From positions 1,364,001 through 1,428,000 of the forward strand of contig JABMLP010000001.1 in the NCBI GenBank assembly GCA_013176395.1: a stretch of DNA of 64,000 nt, written 5' to 3'. The notes under the pieces are model-generated. The model ran no database searches and had not been told where the DNA came from. It was given only the letters and a program-made list of their open reading frames with translations. Positions within the stretch are counted from its first letter, which is position 1. Every line of letters starts with the position of its first letter. Shown here piece after piece: positions 47,386 through 57,490 of this stretch. The position numbers and the translations under genes are program-made. The stretch is from Venturia oleaginea (Eukaryota > Ascomycota > Dothideomycetes > Venturiales > Venturiaceae).

Positions 47386-47522
47386 TCCGATGTGGTCTAG
47401 GTAAGAAATCCTACTCCATGTTATCGTAAAACAAGTCCTAAATTTTCACAGTGGCTAGGATTACCCGCTCTCAATTACGGAGCACGTTCCGGGTAGGCCC
47501 GGGTTCAATTCCCGGCATCGGA
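47386..47522 (+). tRNA. tRNA-Glu(CTC) with an anticodon-loop intron and a GT-AG insert in the D arm
   Basis: The acceptor arms TCCGATG (47386-47392) and CATCGGA (47516-47522) pair perfectly. The T arm is CCGGG-TTCAATT-CCCGG. The anticodon stem ACCCG/CGGGT encloses loop CTCTCA with anticodon CTC at 47470-47472. A 15-nt intron (47474-47488) lies after position 37, the canonical place. In addition a 51-nt segment (47401-47451) starts GTAAG and ends TTTTCACAG inside the D loop. Removing it leaves GGTCTAG|TGGCTAGGATTA, the standard Glu D arm. A T-run (CCTTTTC) follows at about 47529. It could be a functional tRNA with a second, non-canonical intron, or a tRNA pseudogene carrying an insertion. Confidence 0.8.
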
Positions 47523-48135
47523 ATCATAACCTTTTCTCTCCTGGGGTTTCTTTTTGGGCTTTTTGTAATTCATTAGTCGTTGTTCCAGATATATGCCTAC
47601 CTTTTTCGCATTGATTTTACATCTGAACCTATTTCTCGAAAAGCCTCATCCCTGCTTCTCATTATTTTACCTTCTGCTCTTCTTTCAAGCCTTGATATTC
47701 CGGTGGTTTTCGTTTCGGAAGTGTCACGGGATCTAGGTTTACACAGTCGGCCAGCTCGAACCGAGATGTTTGCCCATCCAGTACCTCCATCTCTGTGCCT
47801 CTTTCCCAGCGTCGTTTGTGGTATCACCCGAGCAGGTATGCTCGTAACTGAAAATTGAAATAAATCTCGCAAGGCTGTTGTAATCGCTGATTAAGGTTTC
47901 GGTCTTATTCACACGTTCTTCAGGTTTTCTGTCGTACCACACAACACAAGCAGCCTCAAATTTCAGCTTCAGCTAACATTATAGATCAAAATTTCTCTAA
48001 GAACGGCGAGATGATACATCTCTCACTTCTCCAATATCCAATCCTCTACGCGAACCATCACCTCCGATCCAACCAACATCCCTCCAGCCGCCACTTCTCC
48101 CAATCCTGGAGATCATATTTTCCCATACAACATAT
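47523..48135. other. Intergenic region
   Basis: A short pol-III-type T-run follows the tRNA. No supported protein gene. Confidence 0.5.
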
Positions 48136-48857
48136 CTACTCGTTTTGGGAAGCTGGAGTAGCTTCCACTTCACGAGCCTCAACAACGGCATCGCTCTTGT
48201 AGCCAAGTTCATATTTGCCGTAATCAGCGTACTTTCCGTAGCCAGCTACAAGGTTGTCAGTCTCCGTTCGCATCTGCATACAGGAAGAGGGGCCTATATA
48301 CCTGGTGGTGTCGGTGGATAGCTGCCATAGGAAGCGCTGAGAGATGGTCAGTATAACTGTCTGCAGTCTCAAGTCCAGGCCAACTCACTATTTGCCATAA
48401 CTTGGATCCGTGCCATAATCGTAGTCATCATGGCGGCGTCCTACATCTCTGGTTTCGACACGAGTACTGCGCTTGTAGCCTGGCCTATAAACCCCATACC
48501 CGCTATAACTAGCTACGCTTGTCAGTATCTGGAGATCTTGAGCAACACCGAAGATGTATACCTGGTGGTGGTGGATAAGAGCCGCTGGCACTTAATCAGC
48601 ATTACTGTCCATAACTTGCTATCCACGCAAACTTACTAGCTGGCATATTCAGCGTAGTCCGGGCTGTTATCGTAGTCGTCATGACGACGCTCTACATTTC
48701 GAGGTCTGACAGATTCAGGGTAGATGGCATAATTTGCGTATTGCCCGTAATTCTTGTATTCGCCATAGCCCTGAGCATCGCGTAGCTTGACTTCGAGAGG
48801 AGCTGCGAGCACACTGGTGGAAGCGACCAAGAGGGCGATGACAGATTTGGAGAGCAT
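48136..48857 (-). CDS. Secreted tyrosine-rich repeat protein with dibasic sites (possible RiPP precursor)
   Basis: Exon 1 (48857-48637) encodes a signal peptide (MLSKSVIALLVASTSVLA) and a first repeat with GYGEYKNYGQYANYAIYPES and then ERRHDDYDNSPDYAEYAS. It ends TA|GTAAGT. Exon 2 (48508-48389) encodes YSGYGVYRPGYKR and GRRHDDYDYGTDPSYGK and ends TA|GTGAGT. A third related unit (about 48243-48136, GYGKYADYGKYELGYK) lies beyond another intron, but its expected acceptor reads GG instead of AG. The protein may therefore stop at the TAG of 48388-48390, or use a downstream acceptor. Exons and introns of the units are both similar, so the gene grew by duplicating exon-intron units. RR/KR sites suggest Kex2 cleavage into Tyr-rich peptides, as in dikaritin precursors; this role is inferred. 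Confidence 0.6.
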
Positions 48858-50176
48858 CTTGATAGTCTTTGGATTAAGGCGAGGGAAAAGCAGATTGGAG
48901 CTGACGATACTGAAATTCTGAAGCTCATCCACCGACCTTATATATCGAGCCTTGCCATTAAGGGTGCGACACAGGACTTCAACCTAGCTAATGCGGTACA
49001 GGCCAGGAGCGACTTCGAAGCATCAATGCGATCCCCCATCGACAACCTCTATCCTCGTAAACACGGTGACCGGCAATATCATCCGAGTACTTTCATCCAT
49101 TGGATGCGGTGAGATTCTGCTACCGTGCGAGCCGAGACCCAAAGCGGCAGGACACGAAGGATGTGCTCGTATCACATGGTTCAAGACACGCGACTCGTGG
49201 TGTTGATATCCGATACTGCACGCTTTCACCTCCAGTTGTAACATCGAGCGCTTTCTTCCGATCGGGAACCATTGGCCCCAGACTGGATGTAGAATTGAGT
49301 TTTTTCATTCACCGAGCCTCCGAAGTTGGACATCGAATGACTTCTTGCGACCTGGATGAACGAATTATTGGACAAGCAATTGCGACTTGGCATTAGGCTC
49401 GAACCAGCGGGCAAGTATTTTGTCAGCTGGGTAAACGCAGGTACCAATGATCTGGGTCGGAGCATCTTGTGCAACCATGAGGCTGACAAGTTGCAACTAT
49501 CGATGCACTACAGTCTTGAATCCATAGCCGCTGCTACGGACCTGAAAGACCAGTGAGGTTATGCCGAGATAGTCACTCGGAACAATAGCGAAGCATGATC
49601 AAAGAAAGTCGCAATTCGGGCTCACCGTTCTCCAGTTCGTGTTTCAGACTATTGATGATGATTAAAGGATTCCAATTTATACTTAGGAGAATACATATTG
49701 TAATACAGCAGAAAGCTTGTGTGGCAACATATACAAATACGAGCCACACCACCAATTTCAAGAGCGTGGCAAACAAACTGCAGTCTTCCAAGAACCATCA
49801 CAGCTTTCAAGAACCACTCGGGAATATTTCTCGCCCACGCGCCGAGTCAAAATGAAATCTTGCAGACGTTTGCGGCTCACCTTCTTACCCACAATTGGTT
49901 GTTGAGCCCGGTTATGAGTAACCTCCCCAAAACACGTTGGGAAGGTCGTACGAGGCTGACAATGCTTGTGTCGCTCACAGAACCGCCAGCAGAATAGACA
50001 AATTGGCGCACAATTCCTTCACGAGATGTATGCAAACATAGCTTGGAGGTAACCATGACTCCGTTCCAATTGGCAATCTTTTCTCACCGGGCTTCTCTTC
50101 TCCATTCTGCCTTATCCATCTCTTGACTCTCATCAACCACCGTTAACCATCTCAACTCGAGTGAGAACAGAAACTT
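48858..50176. other. Intergenic region between repeat protein and UstYa relic
   Basis: No supported gene. Short frames around 49020-49560 run on both strands without motifs. Confidence 0.5.
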
Positions 50177-51189
50177 ATGATGTTGCCAATAAAGCAGGCA
50201 GAAAATAAAAAATACACTGAAGACGCGGAGTCATTACTGTCCCATTCTGAGCAAGAAGAACATAAAGAGCAAACAGACATAAAAACCAACAGATGGGCCT
50301 CGATTCGGCATACACTTCTCTAGATATTCACGCACTTCCTAGTTGCCTGGTACAGCTGTCTGGCTTTGGACATACGGAAAGCCGGAACTGGACAGTAAAT
50401 GCTCGTTTCACACTTCAAATTACTGTAAGCATCCTTTACCATCCCCGGAATTTGGATATTCCCTTACCTTACTTCAGCGCTGGTGTTGAAAGATGTCAGG
50501 ATCAAATATACAGAGGTGCTCTACAATGGCTCATTCTTTCATGAGCAGATATACAGGAGAGATCCAAGCCCCGAGGTTGACGCGGCATGGAAAGCTTTGG
50601 GAGCTGACTGTAAGTTAGCAATGTCATCAGAGAAGACCCGTTTTTGAGATGCTAATCCTCAGCTAGATCGAGCCCTTCGTGTACCAGAATCTGAAGCCCA
50701 AAAGTCTTGCATCTCACTCGACCATGTGAAGATCAAATCGAAATATGGAGGAGGCTATCCCGCAAATGTGGAAGGATTGCATCATTTACACTGTCTAGTA
50801 AGCTCTCTCACAGCCTTCACATATATTATGGATCTTAGTGCTAATCACTGTAGAACCTCCTCCGCAAAGGCCTCGTCTACAACTACGACTACTACAAAAA
50901 GCTAGGCAAGGGACCTTTTGCGAACGAAGATTTTATAGTCAAAGTGCATATCACGCATTGCCTCGATATCCTGCGTCAACAGCTTATGTGTACTGTTGAC
51001 ACGGGTGTTCTAGGCCAAGTTTGGGTGTACCCCAAGAAGCCAGAGCCATTTGTTGATTTCAATACCAAGCATACGTGCAAGAACTTTGAGGCGATAAGGG
51101 CGTGGGCGGAGGTGAGGCAGCTACCTGGGGAACCGCCGGAGGATTTTCTGGAGAGACCCAGTGGAAGTATTTGGGCTGAGATACCGTAG
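50177..51189 (+). pseudogene. UstYa-family (DUF3328) oxidase gene with broken N-terminal region
   Basis: The exon pattern is 50177-50424, 50478-50609, 50667-50797 and 50854-51189. The catalytic part is intact: EVLYNGSFFHE, then SPEVDAAWKALGAD, then both HxxHC motifs (HHLHC ending exon 3, HITHC in exon 4) and the C-terminal CKNFEAIRAWA. The N-terminal exon carries TAG at 50321-50323, inside what should be the transmembrane helix, and the frame shifts by one base near 50390. No alternative ATG rescues the membrane anchor. UstYa proteins catalyse oxidative cyclisation of fungal ribosomal peptides or related oxidations. Proximity to the Tyr-rich repeat gene suggests a former pair. Strain-level variation or a sequencing error cannot be excluded. 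Confidence 0.78.
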
Positions 51190-51817
51190 GTGAGGGGATA
51201 GGAACTGGAGCGATGTCAGTTCCATGACCCGATTTTGACTTCGGCCCTACACAAGAGCGACATATCAAGCGCTGTTGTTCTGTATGGATACTAATCTGAC
51301 GGATCCGAAGGAAAAGTTAGCGCTACCTGCTATCCTAGCAAGCAGTCCTTCAAGTCTTGCAGTAATGATATCGTATCTCTTCCTGCCCTATCAACTATTG
51401 AAGTTTACGTCATAATATGGAAACTATTTGTCCAAGAACGATGATCGCAAGGGCTAGGAATATCACTCTCGAGCTCAAGATGATGAACTATTTTCAGTTT
51501 CTATTTGAACCGACGCATTGTAGGTCCAGCATGGGACCATAATGTTGACATCACGAAGAGTGCCTTTCATGTCGAAAAGTGTATGGATTACTAGCTGACC
51601 ATGATTTTCCTGAGAGAAATTCCGGCATGACCCGGCTCCATTTTGACACCTGGTCGATCCTGAGCTGTGTCCCGCTTTGACTTCGGCTCAGTTAATGGCT
51701 ACAAGGCCTTTCTTGTTGCAGTAATTGCAATACCACTGTCTTATACCGGTGCCACGATAACTCGACCACACAATTCTCTAGCATGTGCGACATTTCCACT
51801 TGTTAGCGGCTGGGTCT
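51190..51817. other. Intergenic region
   Basis: Convergent flanks of two pseudogenes. No gene seen. Confidence 0.5.
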
Positions 51818-52666
51818 TCAGAGCCGGTCGTCGCATAGTGGACAGTGGAGGTCCATGCTATGTATTGTATCGATCTTCCAGATTATACCGCAATTGTTAC
51901 ACAATCTATTGGTCATGGCCGTCGCGTCCGCTTGTGCAGTTAAAGCCACAGATAGTCTCGACTTGGCCACATCGCGTCCGAATTCACCTAGTTCTGCCAT
52001 CATAACTGAGAAGGGGCCCTCCTCATTCTCCAGGGAAGAAGACACATGTTTCTGAGCAGCTTCCGCGATGACAAGCCTTCCCGAGTCGTTGTTTCCAGTG
52101 TTCTCGTAGATATGCTTGATGGCTTCAACGAGCTCAACTTCGTCTAAGCTTCCGTCTTCCGAACCAATCACTGACTTCTTGAGGTGATTGTGCGCTGTTT
52201 CCTTCAGAGTTTCGAGCTCGTACTTGTGAGCAAGGCAGGCTAGCTTGGCATGGAGGAGGCATTGTATTGCGTCCGGTTCGTCTTTGTACTTGGAGTTTAT
52301 ACATGGATTGCAAAAGTATCTTGACGGCCATAGGATCATCGTTGGAAAGGTCGATAACACCAATTTAGCTTTCCTAAGTAGTGTTAGTTTTTCAATAAAG
52401 CCCGGTGGTTAACACGACGATGAAGATGGGTTGAAGACCAACCTTGAACGTGTCCTTCTTGCATGCGTTCCTGAGAAAGGCTGACTGGGTGCAGACAACG
52501 GCTTTGTGCACTTTAAATGTGTAGCCATTCGAAGTGATGGTAAGATCCGAGTATTTTTGGTCATCGAACATGCTGACGGTTAGTCAGCTTTGAGATTGGG
52601 CATTTACTGGCAAATAACACACTTAGAGAGCAGCTCCAGGCGCTTGGTGACAATTCCGTCAATCAT
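51818..52666 (-). pseudogene. BTB/POZ-domain protein gene, disrupted
   Basis: From ATG at 52666 a short exon is spliced to MFDDQKYSDLTITSNGYTFK and VHKAVVCTQSAFLRNACKK, a clear fungal BTB start. After the next intron (GTTGGT...ACTTAG) the frame meets TAA at once, then continues IGVIDLSNDDPMAVKILLQ. A one-base shift follows before YKDEPDAIQCLLHAKLACLA, and the rest is open to a stop at 51818 (DLHCPLCDDRL). Both breaks lie within the BTB fold. Such proteins are adaptor or unknown-function proteins in fungi. The intact C-terminal half is 181 codons long. Confidence 0.7.
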
Positions 52667-52797
52667 GATTTTTGCGCAGCTACTGCGTGAATTTTATTGA
52701 TGTGGATGGGGGAAACAGGCTTCAAAATTCAAGGCGCTTCTATAAAGCATTAGTGTTGAAGGGAGGAGCTTGAGGATTATGTAAGGCTCTCTATACA

Positions 52798-53401
52798 GCA
52801 CGGGTTGGCCGGAATTGACGGCGCACAGACCCCTGACCTTCATCCGATCTCTAAAACAACACGTAGATTCCATATAAACCACCACATTATGGCTCCCACA
52901 ACGCCGAAAAAGAAGCTACTAAAGACTGATCGTCGAGAATATGATACCGTGAAGCGAAATCGATTTTTTCAAGCCCTTGACTCCGCTAGTCCCTCCTCTA
53001 GCTTTAGATCTATTTGCCACCTTCCTGGAATCAACATCCCAACTCCCACCGGCCGTAGATGGCGGAAAAACCGAGAAGATTGGGGCAATAAAGCGCTTAG
53101 AACAACAAGAAAGAGGAGTTCTATCTTAGGAAGAAAAAGCTTGGTATCTGCCTCTGATTTAGAGAAGATAATTGACCAAGATGACCCAACACACGATATG
53201 GGCTACCGAGATCAAGTCGAAGAACTCAATTTGGAAGCCGCACCACGAACTTTACGTCGCCACGCCAATCAGATAGGAGCCAAACGATTCAAAAAGAAGT
53301 TTCAAAAGAGAATTAGCAAAAAGAATCAAGCCCTCCGCCGTCAGTAGCAGCCTCAAGTGCGAATTCAAAGCGCTTTGTGGTGATATCTGTACATTACTCA
53401 A
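52798..53401 (+). mobile_element. Internally deleted Tc1/mariner copy, inverted relative to the full copy
   Basis: It starts with terminal sequence GCACGGGTTGGCC. It contains the first part of the transposase (MAPTTPKKKLLKTDRREYD at about 52890 through KKNQALRRQ), apparently identical at the protein level to the element at 53412-54765. It then jumps to the last codons of the same gene (QPQVRIQSALW), which are followed by the central palindrome. The catalytic region is missing. It cannot encode an active transposase. Confidence 0.85.
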
Positions 53402-53467
53402 TATGTGATTTTTGAGTAATGTACAGATATCACCACAAAGCGCTTTGAATTCGCACTTGAGGCTGCT
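53346..53467. repeat. 56-bp perfect inverted repeat at the junction of two transposon copies
   Basis: The arms 53346-53401 and 53412-53467 are exact inverted copies, separated by 10 bp (TATGTGATTT). They are the 3' ends of the two opposed Tc1/mariner copies, so the pair forms a fold-back structure. Confidence 0.95.
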
Positions 53468-54674
53468 CAATAATTGATCTACAGCGCTGGGGCATCTCCC
53501 TCATGCGGTCACGAATTTGTTTAAGTGTAATACGGTCCCATTCTGCCTGAATATCTGCCTTGAATTGGGCCACCGTTGTCCACTTTCTACCAACCAATCT
53601 ACCCTTCATGGTGTTCCAACAAGCTTCTATAGGGTTCAAATCTGGTGACTCTGGAGGGTGGGTGAGTAATAAGAGATCTGCTTCGCGTTTAAGGAGGGCT
53701 GGAGGTGAGTTTAGTGAGTTGATTCCGTGCGATGGATCGCCATCCTCCTGTAGCCAGTATCTGTACTTGTGCTTTGCCTCCAAGTCCTGTATAGCCTTAA
53801 TATGTTGTGGCAGTATCTTTTCAGCGTAAAAGACATGCGACATGCAGTTTCCTTTTGGTGTAGCATCCTGTTTTGCCTTCCAGTCATCGTAGACCTTGCA
53901 GCGCTCTGCAAAGGCAGTATCCAGCTCGTACTTGAGTTGCTTAGGCTTGGTAGGAGCCCGCTGCTTCTCTGAGGGCTCAACAGGATCTTTGTAGAATATG
54001 AGGCTACCTTTGTGGTTGTAGTTGACTCCGCCGGCGACGTGGATTGTGATGTCTAAACCTGTGCCTTTTGACTCATTTATAGACTTTTCTTGCCCGGGTT
54101 TACGTAGCTCGTACTCGGGCTCTTCCATCAGCTGCTTTGACTGGAAGTGAGCCTCGTCTGTGAACCAAATGCGAGACCAAAAGCCTGAAATCGTGGCGGT
54201 GAGGTGTTCTTGGCCGTACTGACGGCGGAGGGCTTGATTCTTTTTGCTAATTCTCTTTTGAAACTTCTTTTTGAATCGTTTGGCTCCTATCTGATTGGCG
54301 TGGCGACGTAAAGTTCGTGGTGCGGCTTCCAAATTGAGTTCTTCGACTTGATCTCGGTAGCCCATATCGTGTGTTGGGTCATCTTGGTCAATTATCTTCT
54401 CTAAATCAGAGGCAGATACCAAGCTTTTTCTTCCTAAGATAGAACTCCTCTTTCTTGTTGTTCTAAGCGCTTTATTGCCCCAATCTTCTCGGTTTTTCCG
54501 CCATCTACGGCCGGTGGGAGTTGGGATGTTGATTCCAGGAAGGTGGCAAATAGATCTAAAGCTAGAGGAGGGACTAGCGGAGTCAAGGGCTTGAAAAAAT
54601 CGATTTCGCTTCACGGTATCATATTCTCGACGATCAGTCTTTAGTAGCTTCTTTTTCGGCGTTGTGGGAGCCAT
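53430..54674 (-). CDS. Tc1/mariner-type transposase, apparently intact
   Basis: Single exon, 414 residues from MAPTTPKKKLLKTDRREYD (start chosen at the ATG shared with its relative; the frame is open to 54782). A DNA-binding N-terminal half with HTH-like segments (PTPTGRRWRKNREDW, RKSLVSASDLEKIIDQ, RTLRRHANQIG) leads into the catalytic core. The first Asp is in WFTDEAHF, the second in LQEDGDPSHG and the acidic third in PESPDLNPIEACWN. Spacing between the second Asp and the final Glu is about 38 residues. All three catalytic acids are present and no stop interrupts, so this copy could be active. The terminal GTGC/GCAC sequences lie at 54765 and on the opposed copy at 52798. Confidence 0.88.
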   Translation of the reverse strand: MAPTTPKKKLLKTDRREYDTVKRNRFFQALDSASPSSSFRSICHLPGINIPTPTGRRWRKNREDWGNKALRTTRKRSSILGRKSLVSASDLEKIIDQDDPTHDMGYRDQVEELNLEAAPRTLRRHANQIGAKRFKKKFQKRISKKNQALRRQYGQEHLTATISGFWSRIWFTDEAHFQSKQLMEEPEYELRKPGQEKSINESKGTGLDITIHVAGGVNYNHKGSLIFYKDPVEPSEKQRAPTKPKQLKYELDTAFAERCKVYDDWKAKQDATPKGNCMSHVFYAEKILPQHIKAIQDLEAKHKYRYWLQEDGDPSHGINSLNSPPALLKREADLLLLTHPPESPDLNPIEACWNTMKGRLVGRKWTTVAQFKADIQAEWDRITLKQIRDRMREMPQRCRSIIEQPQVRIQSALW

Positions 54675-54766
54675 AATGTGGTGGTTTATATGGAATCTAC
54701 GTGTTGTTTTAGAGATCGGATGAAGGTCAGGGGTCTGTGCGCCGTCAATTCCGGCCAACCCGTGCA

Positions 54767-56185
54767 GCACAGGGTTCCTCAAATCTGACTGCGCAGGGCG
54801 CTCGGACCCACCATCCCATCTTTTGAACTTGAATGTATTATGCTATTTACCACACGTTTGACTTGCAATGGATCTCTGGTTTTTGCTGAATCATCTTACA
54901 TCTCTCTGGTATCTCTCTGATCCTTTTCCGTATCGTTGTGAGCGTTATCTTGTCCCATTCTGCCTGGATTTCAGCCTTGAAATGAGCCACCGACGACCAC
55001 CTCCTGCCAGCTAATCTGGACTTAATGATGTTCCAACAAGACTCAATGGGATTGAGATCACATGATTGAGGAGGTTGAATAAGTAGTAGAAGGTCTGCTT
55101 CTCTTTTTATGACTGCAGGGTCACTGTTAGGTGACTTGATTCCGTGAGAAGGATCACCATCCTCTTGAAGCCAGTATTTGCGCTGGTGACGCTTCTCCAA
55201 GGCCTGAATAGCTTCAATGTGTTGCGGCAGTATCTTTTTGGTGTAGAAAACCTGTGTCATGCAGTTTCCTTTTGGTGTTTCGTCCTCCTTTGCCTTGAGG
55301 TCTTGCCAGACCGTCAGCCGGGCTTGGTACACTGAATCCAGCTCGTATTTGAGTTGTTTAGGCTGCTTGACTTGCCTACGGACCTTCTCTGATGGCTCAG
55401 CCGGATTCTTGTAGAATATGAGGTTTCCTTTCTTGTTGTATGAGATGCCGCCGGCCACGTGAATAGTAACATCCAAAACGCCTTCTAGCTCCTCATTGAC
55501 ACCTCTCTCTTGCCCTGGAAAGCGTAGCTAATATTCAGGTGCATTGGCGAGTTCTTTTGACTGAAAATGGGCTTCACCCGTGAACCAAATCCAACTCCAG
55601 AAGCCTAGTATGGTCTTTTTCTCGTTTTCTTTACCGTATTCAACCCTCTTTGGCCTATTTGCCTGGGATATCTGCTTCTGATAACGCTTCTTGAATCGCC
55701 TAGCCCCTGCATTGTATACGTGACGCTGTAATGTCTTTGCGGAAGGCTTGCCGGGGCAGGAATTGGCTTGTTCCTGCCAGCCTTTTTCGTGTATGGGGTC
55801 ATCTTGGTTGGTAAGGCGGGTGAGATCTGAAGCAGATACTTTGGTAGGCCGCCCTATGATGCAACTGCTCTTTCTCTGTGATCTGAATGCTGCATCATCA
55901 ATAAGTTCTCGTAGTTTAAGCCAACTACGTGCGGTAGAAGTTGGTATATTGATTTCAGGGAGGTATGCGATTGTACCGACGCCGTCGGCCTCATTCTTGC
56001 AACCCAAGGCCTGGAAAAATCGCATTGTCTTCGTGGTATCATATTCTCGCCTTGCAGTCTTTCTTTTGGGTGTTCTAGGCGCCATGGTGGTGGTAAATTA
56101 AGCGATAAGTTGGCGTATACGTGGAAATTGAGATGGGATGGTGGGTCCGAGCGCCCTGCGCAGTCAGATTTGAGGAACCCTGTGC
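54767..56185 (-). mobile_element. Related Tc1/mariner element with long terminal inverted repeats
   Basis: The left end (GCACAGGGTTCCTCAAATC, continuing to about 54818) and the right end (about 56134-56185) are inverted copies of roughly 50 bp. The left end follows the right end of the neighbouring element after one base. No TA duplication was found at the ends as drawn. The element carries one dead transposase gene. Confidence 0.85.
54847..56085 (-). pseudogene. Tc1/mariner-type transposase, inactivated paralogue
   Basis: The reading frame runs from MAPRTPKRKTARREYD at 56085 to a stop at 54847 (about 412 codons), interrupted by a single in-frame TAG at 55528-55530, where the sister protein has Glu. 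The first catalytic acid is also lost: WFTGEAHF replaces WFTDEAHF of the sister copy (Asp to Gly). The second (LQEDGDPSHG) and third (DLNPIESCWN) acids remain. The protein is clearly diverged from the 53430-54674 transposase, so it is a separate lineage and not a recent duplicate. Confidence 0.88.
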
Positions 56186-57490
56186 AGCTTCCATCACAAG
56201 CGCAACACTGTAATCTCGTCCCCAAACACCCGAAGCCGGTACCTCGCTAAAGAGCGGAGGTCCAGCATGTTCGTCCCGGTCAACACCGAACTTGGGTTGA
56301 ACTACTACGCTCAAGAAATACATGGGCGAGAACAAAGTATCAGTATTAAAAATTGTCTAGGTGATAGGCTGTACATCTAGACTATGTTAGCACAGCTCGC
56401 ATTATCCACGCCTTAGAACGACTAACTTAGCTCCACGGCTACTAGCCTACAGCCAGAGATATAGTCATGCGCTCTGATTGCTTACCATGTTCCAAGTTCC
56501 GAGTAGTCGTACTTCCCATCGATAACCCAACACTGATTTCTCTTCGTCTATTTGATAGTAAATTTCTCCGGCTCGCACCCTCTTCATGCTCAAGATATCA
56601 TGAGCAATAATCCGACATCAAGATCCCAAGACTCTCAACGCAATAATCTATTCATGGAGACAATCCTCGCCACCACAACCTTCAAACCATCATTATTATT
56701 TCTAAGATCCGGTCAAGTCTAGCCGTTCCCTTGCGATTGTTTAGTTCGCGTCCCCAAGCTCCTTTTACGAACAACCACGACAGAGAAAAGGCCAAGCGAA
56801 AGAAGTCCAGTTTCGATGCGAAGAAATGTGTCACTGTCGTCCTTCATGGAGTAAACTGCACGGGACGCTAAAAGAGTAGAATCCTATATCGGCATACGTT
56901 CGAGCCTCGTATTCTCATGTCTAAGGTTGAGAGGGGGTCGAAAACGAGGGGAAGATGCATCTCATTCCCGTTGAACGTGGAGGCTTTGGGAGTATGATGA
57001 ATTTTTGCCCTTTCCCAGTTGATAATCCCAGCCAGAGAATCAAATCAACATCTATGTCGTTCCATCTTTGGCCATTATGTGGGATGAAGCCACTGGAAAT
57101 TGAGCGACATCGATCTCGGATAAATCAAAGCGACTTCATTCATGATATGCGATATGCGAAGGGTATGAACCGATGACCTTGATGTGGAAGAATAGCGTAT
57201 GCTGTTCCCAGATGTTATGATCTGTGTAGAGCCGTTAGAAATTATCGGAAGTGTACGAGATAACCCAATGAACTATTGCCAATGGTTAAGAAAACTCCAT
57301 GCAACGCCAAACTGCAACGGCAATCGTTCCTACAATACATAGATGCCAATTCCTCATTGAGGCCTCCAGCATCAATCTGCTCGCTTCTGACTAGGTGTTC
57401 AGTCCATATTATGAATGTAATCTGCACGCAATCTGTGCTCCATCAAGTATATCCTCCTCATATGCTGGAAATTCTCTGTCACGCATCGAT
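56186..57490. other. Intergenic region
   Basis: Between the dead transposon and NPC2. No supported gene. Confidence 0.5.
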
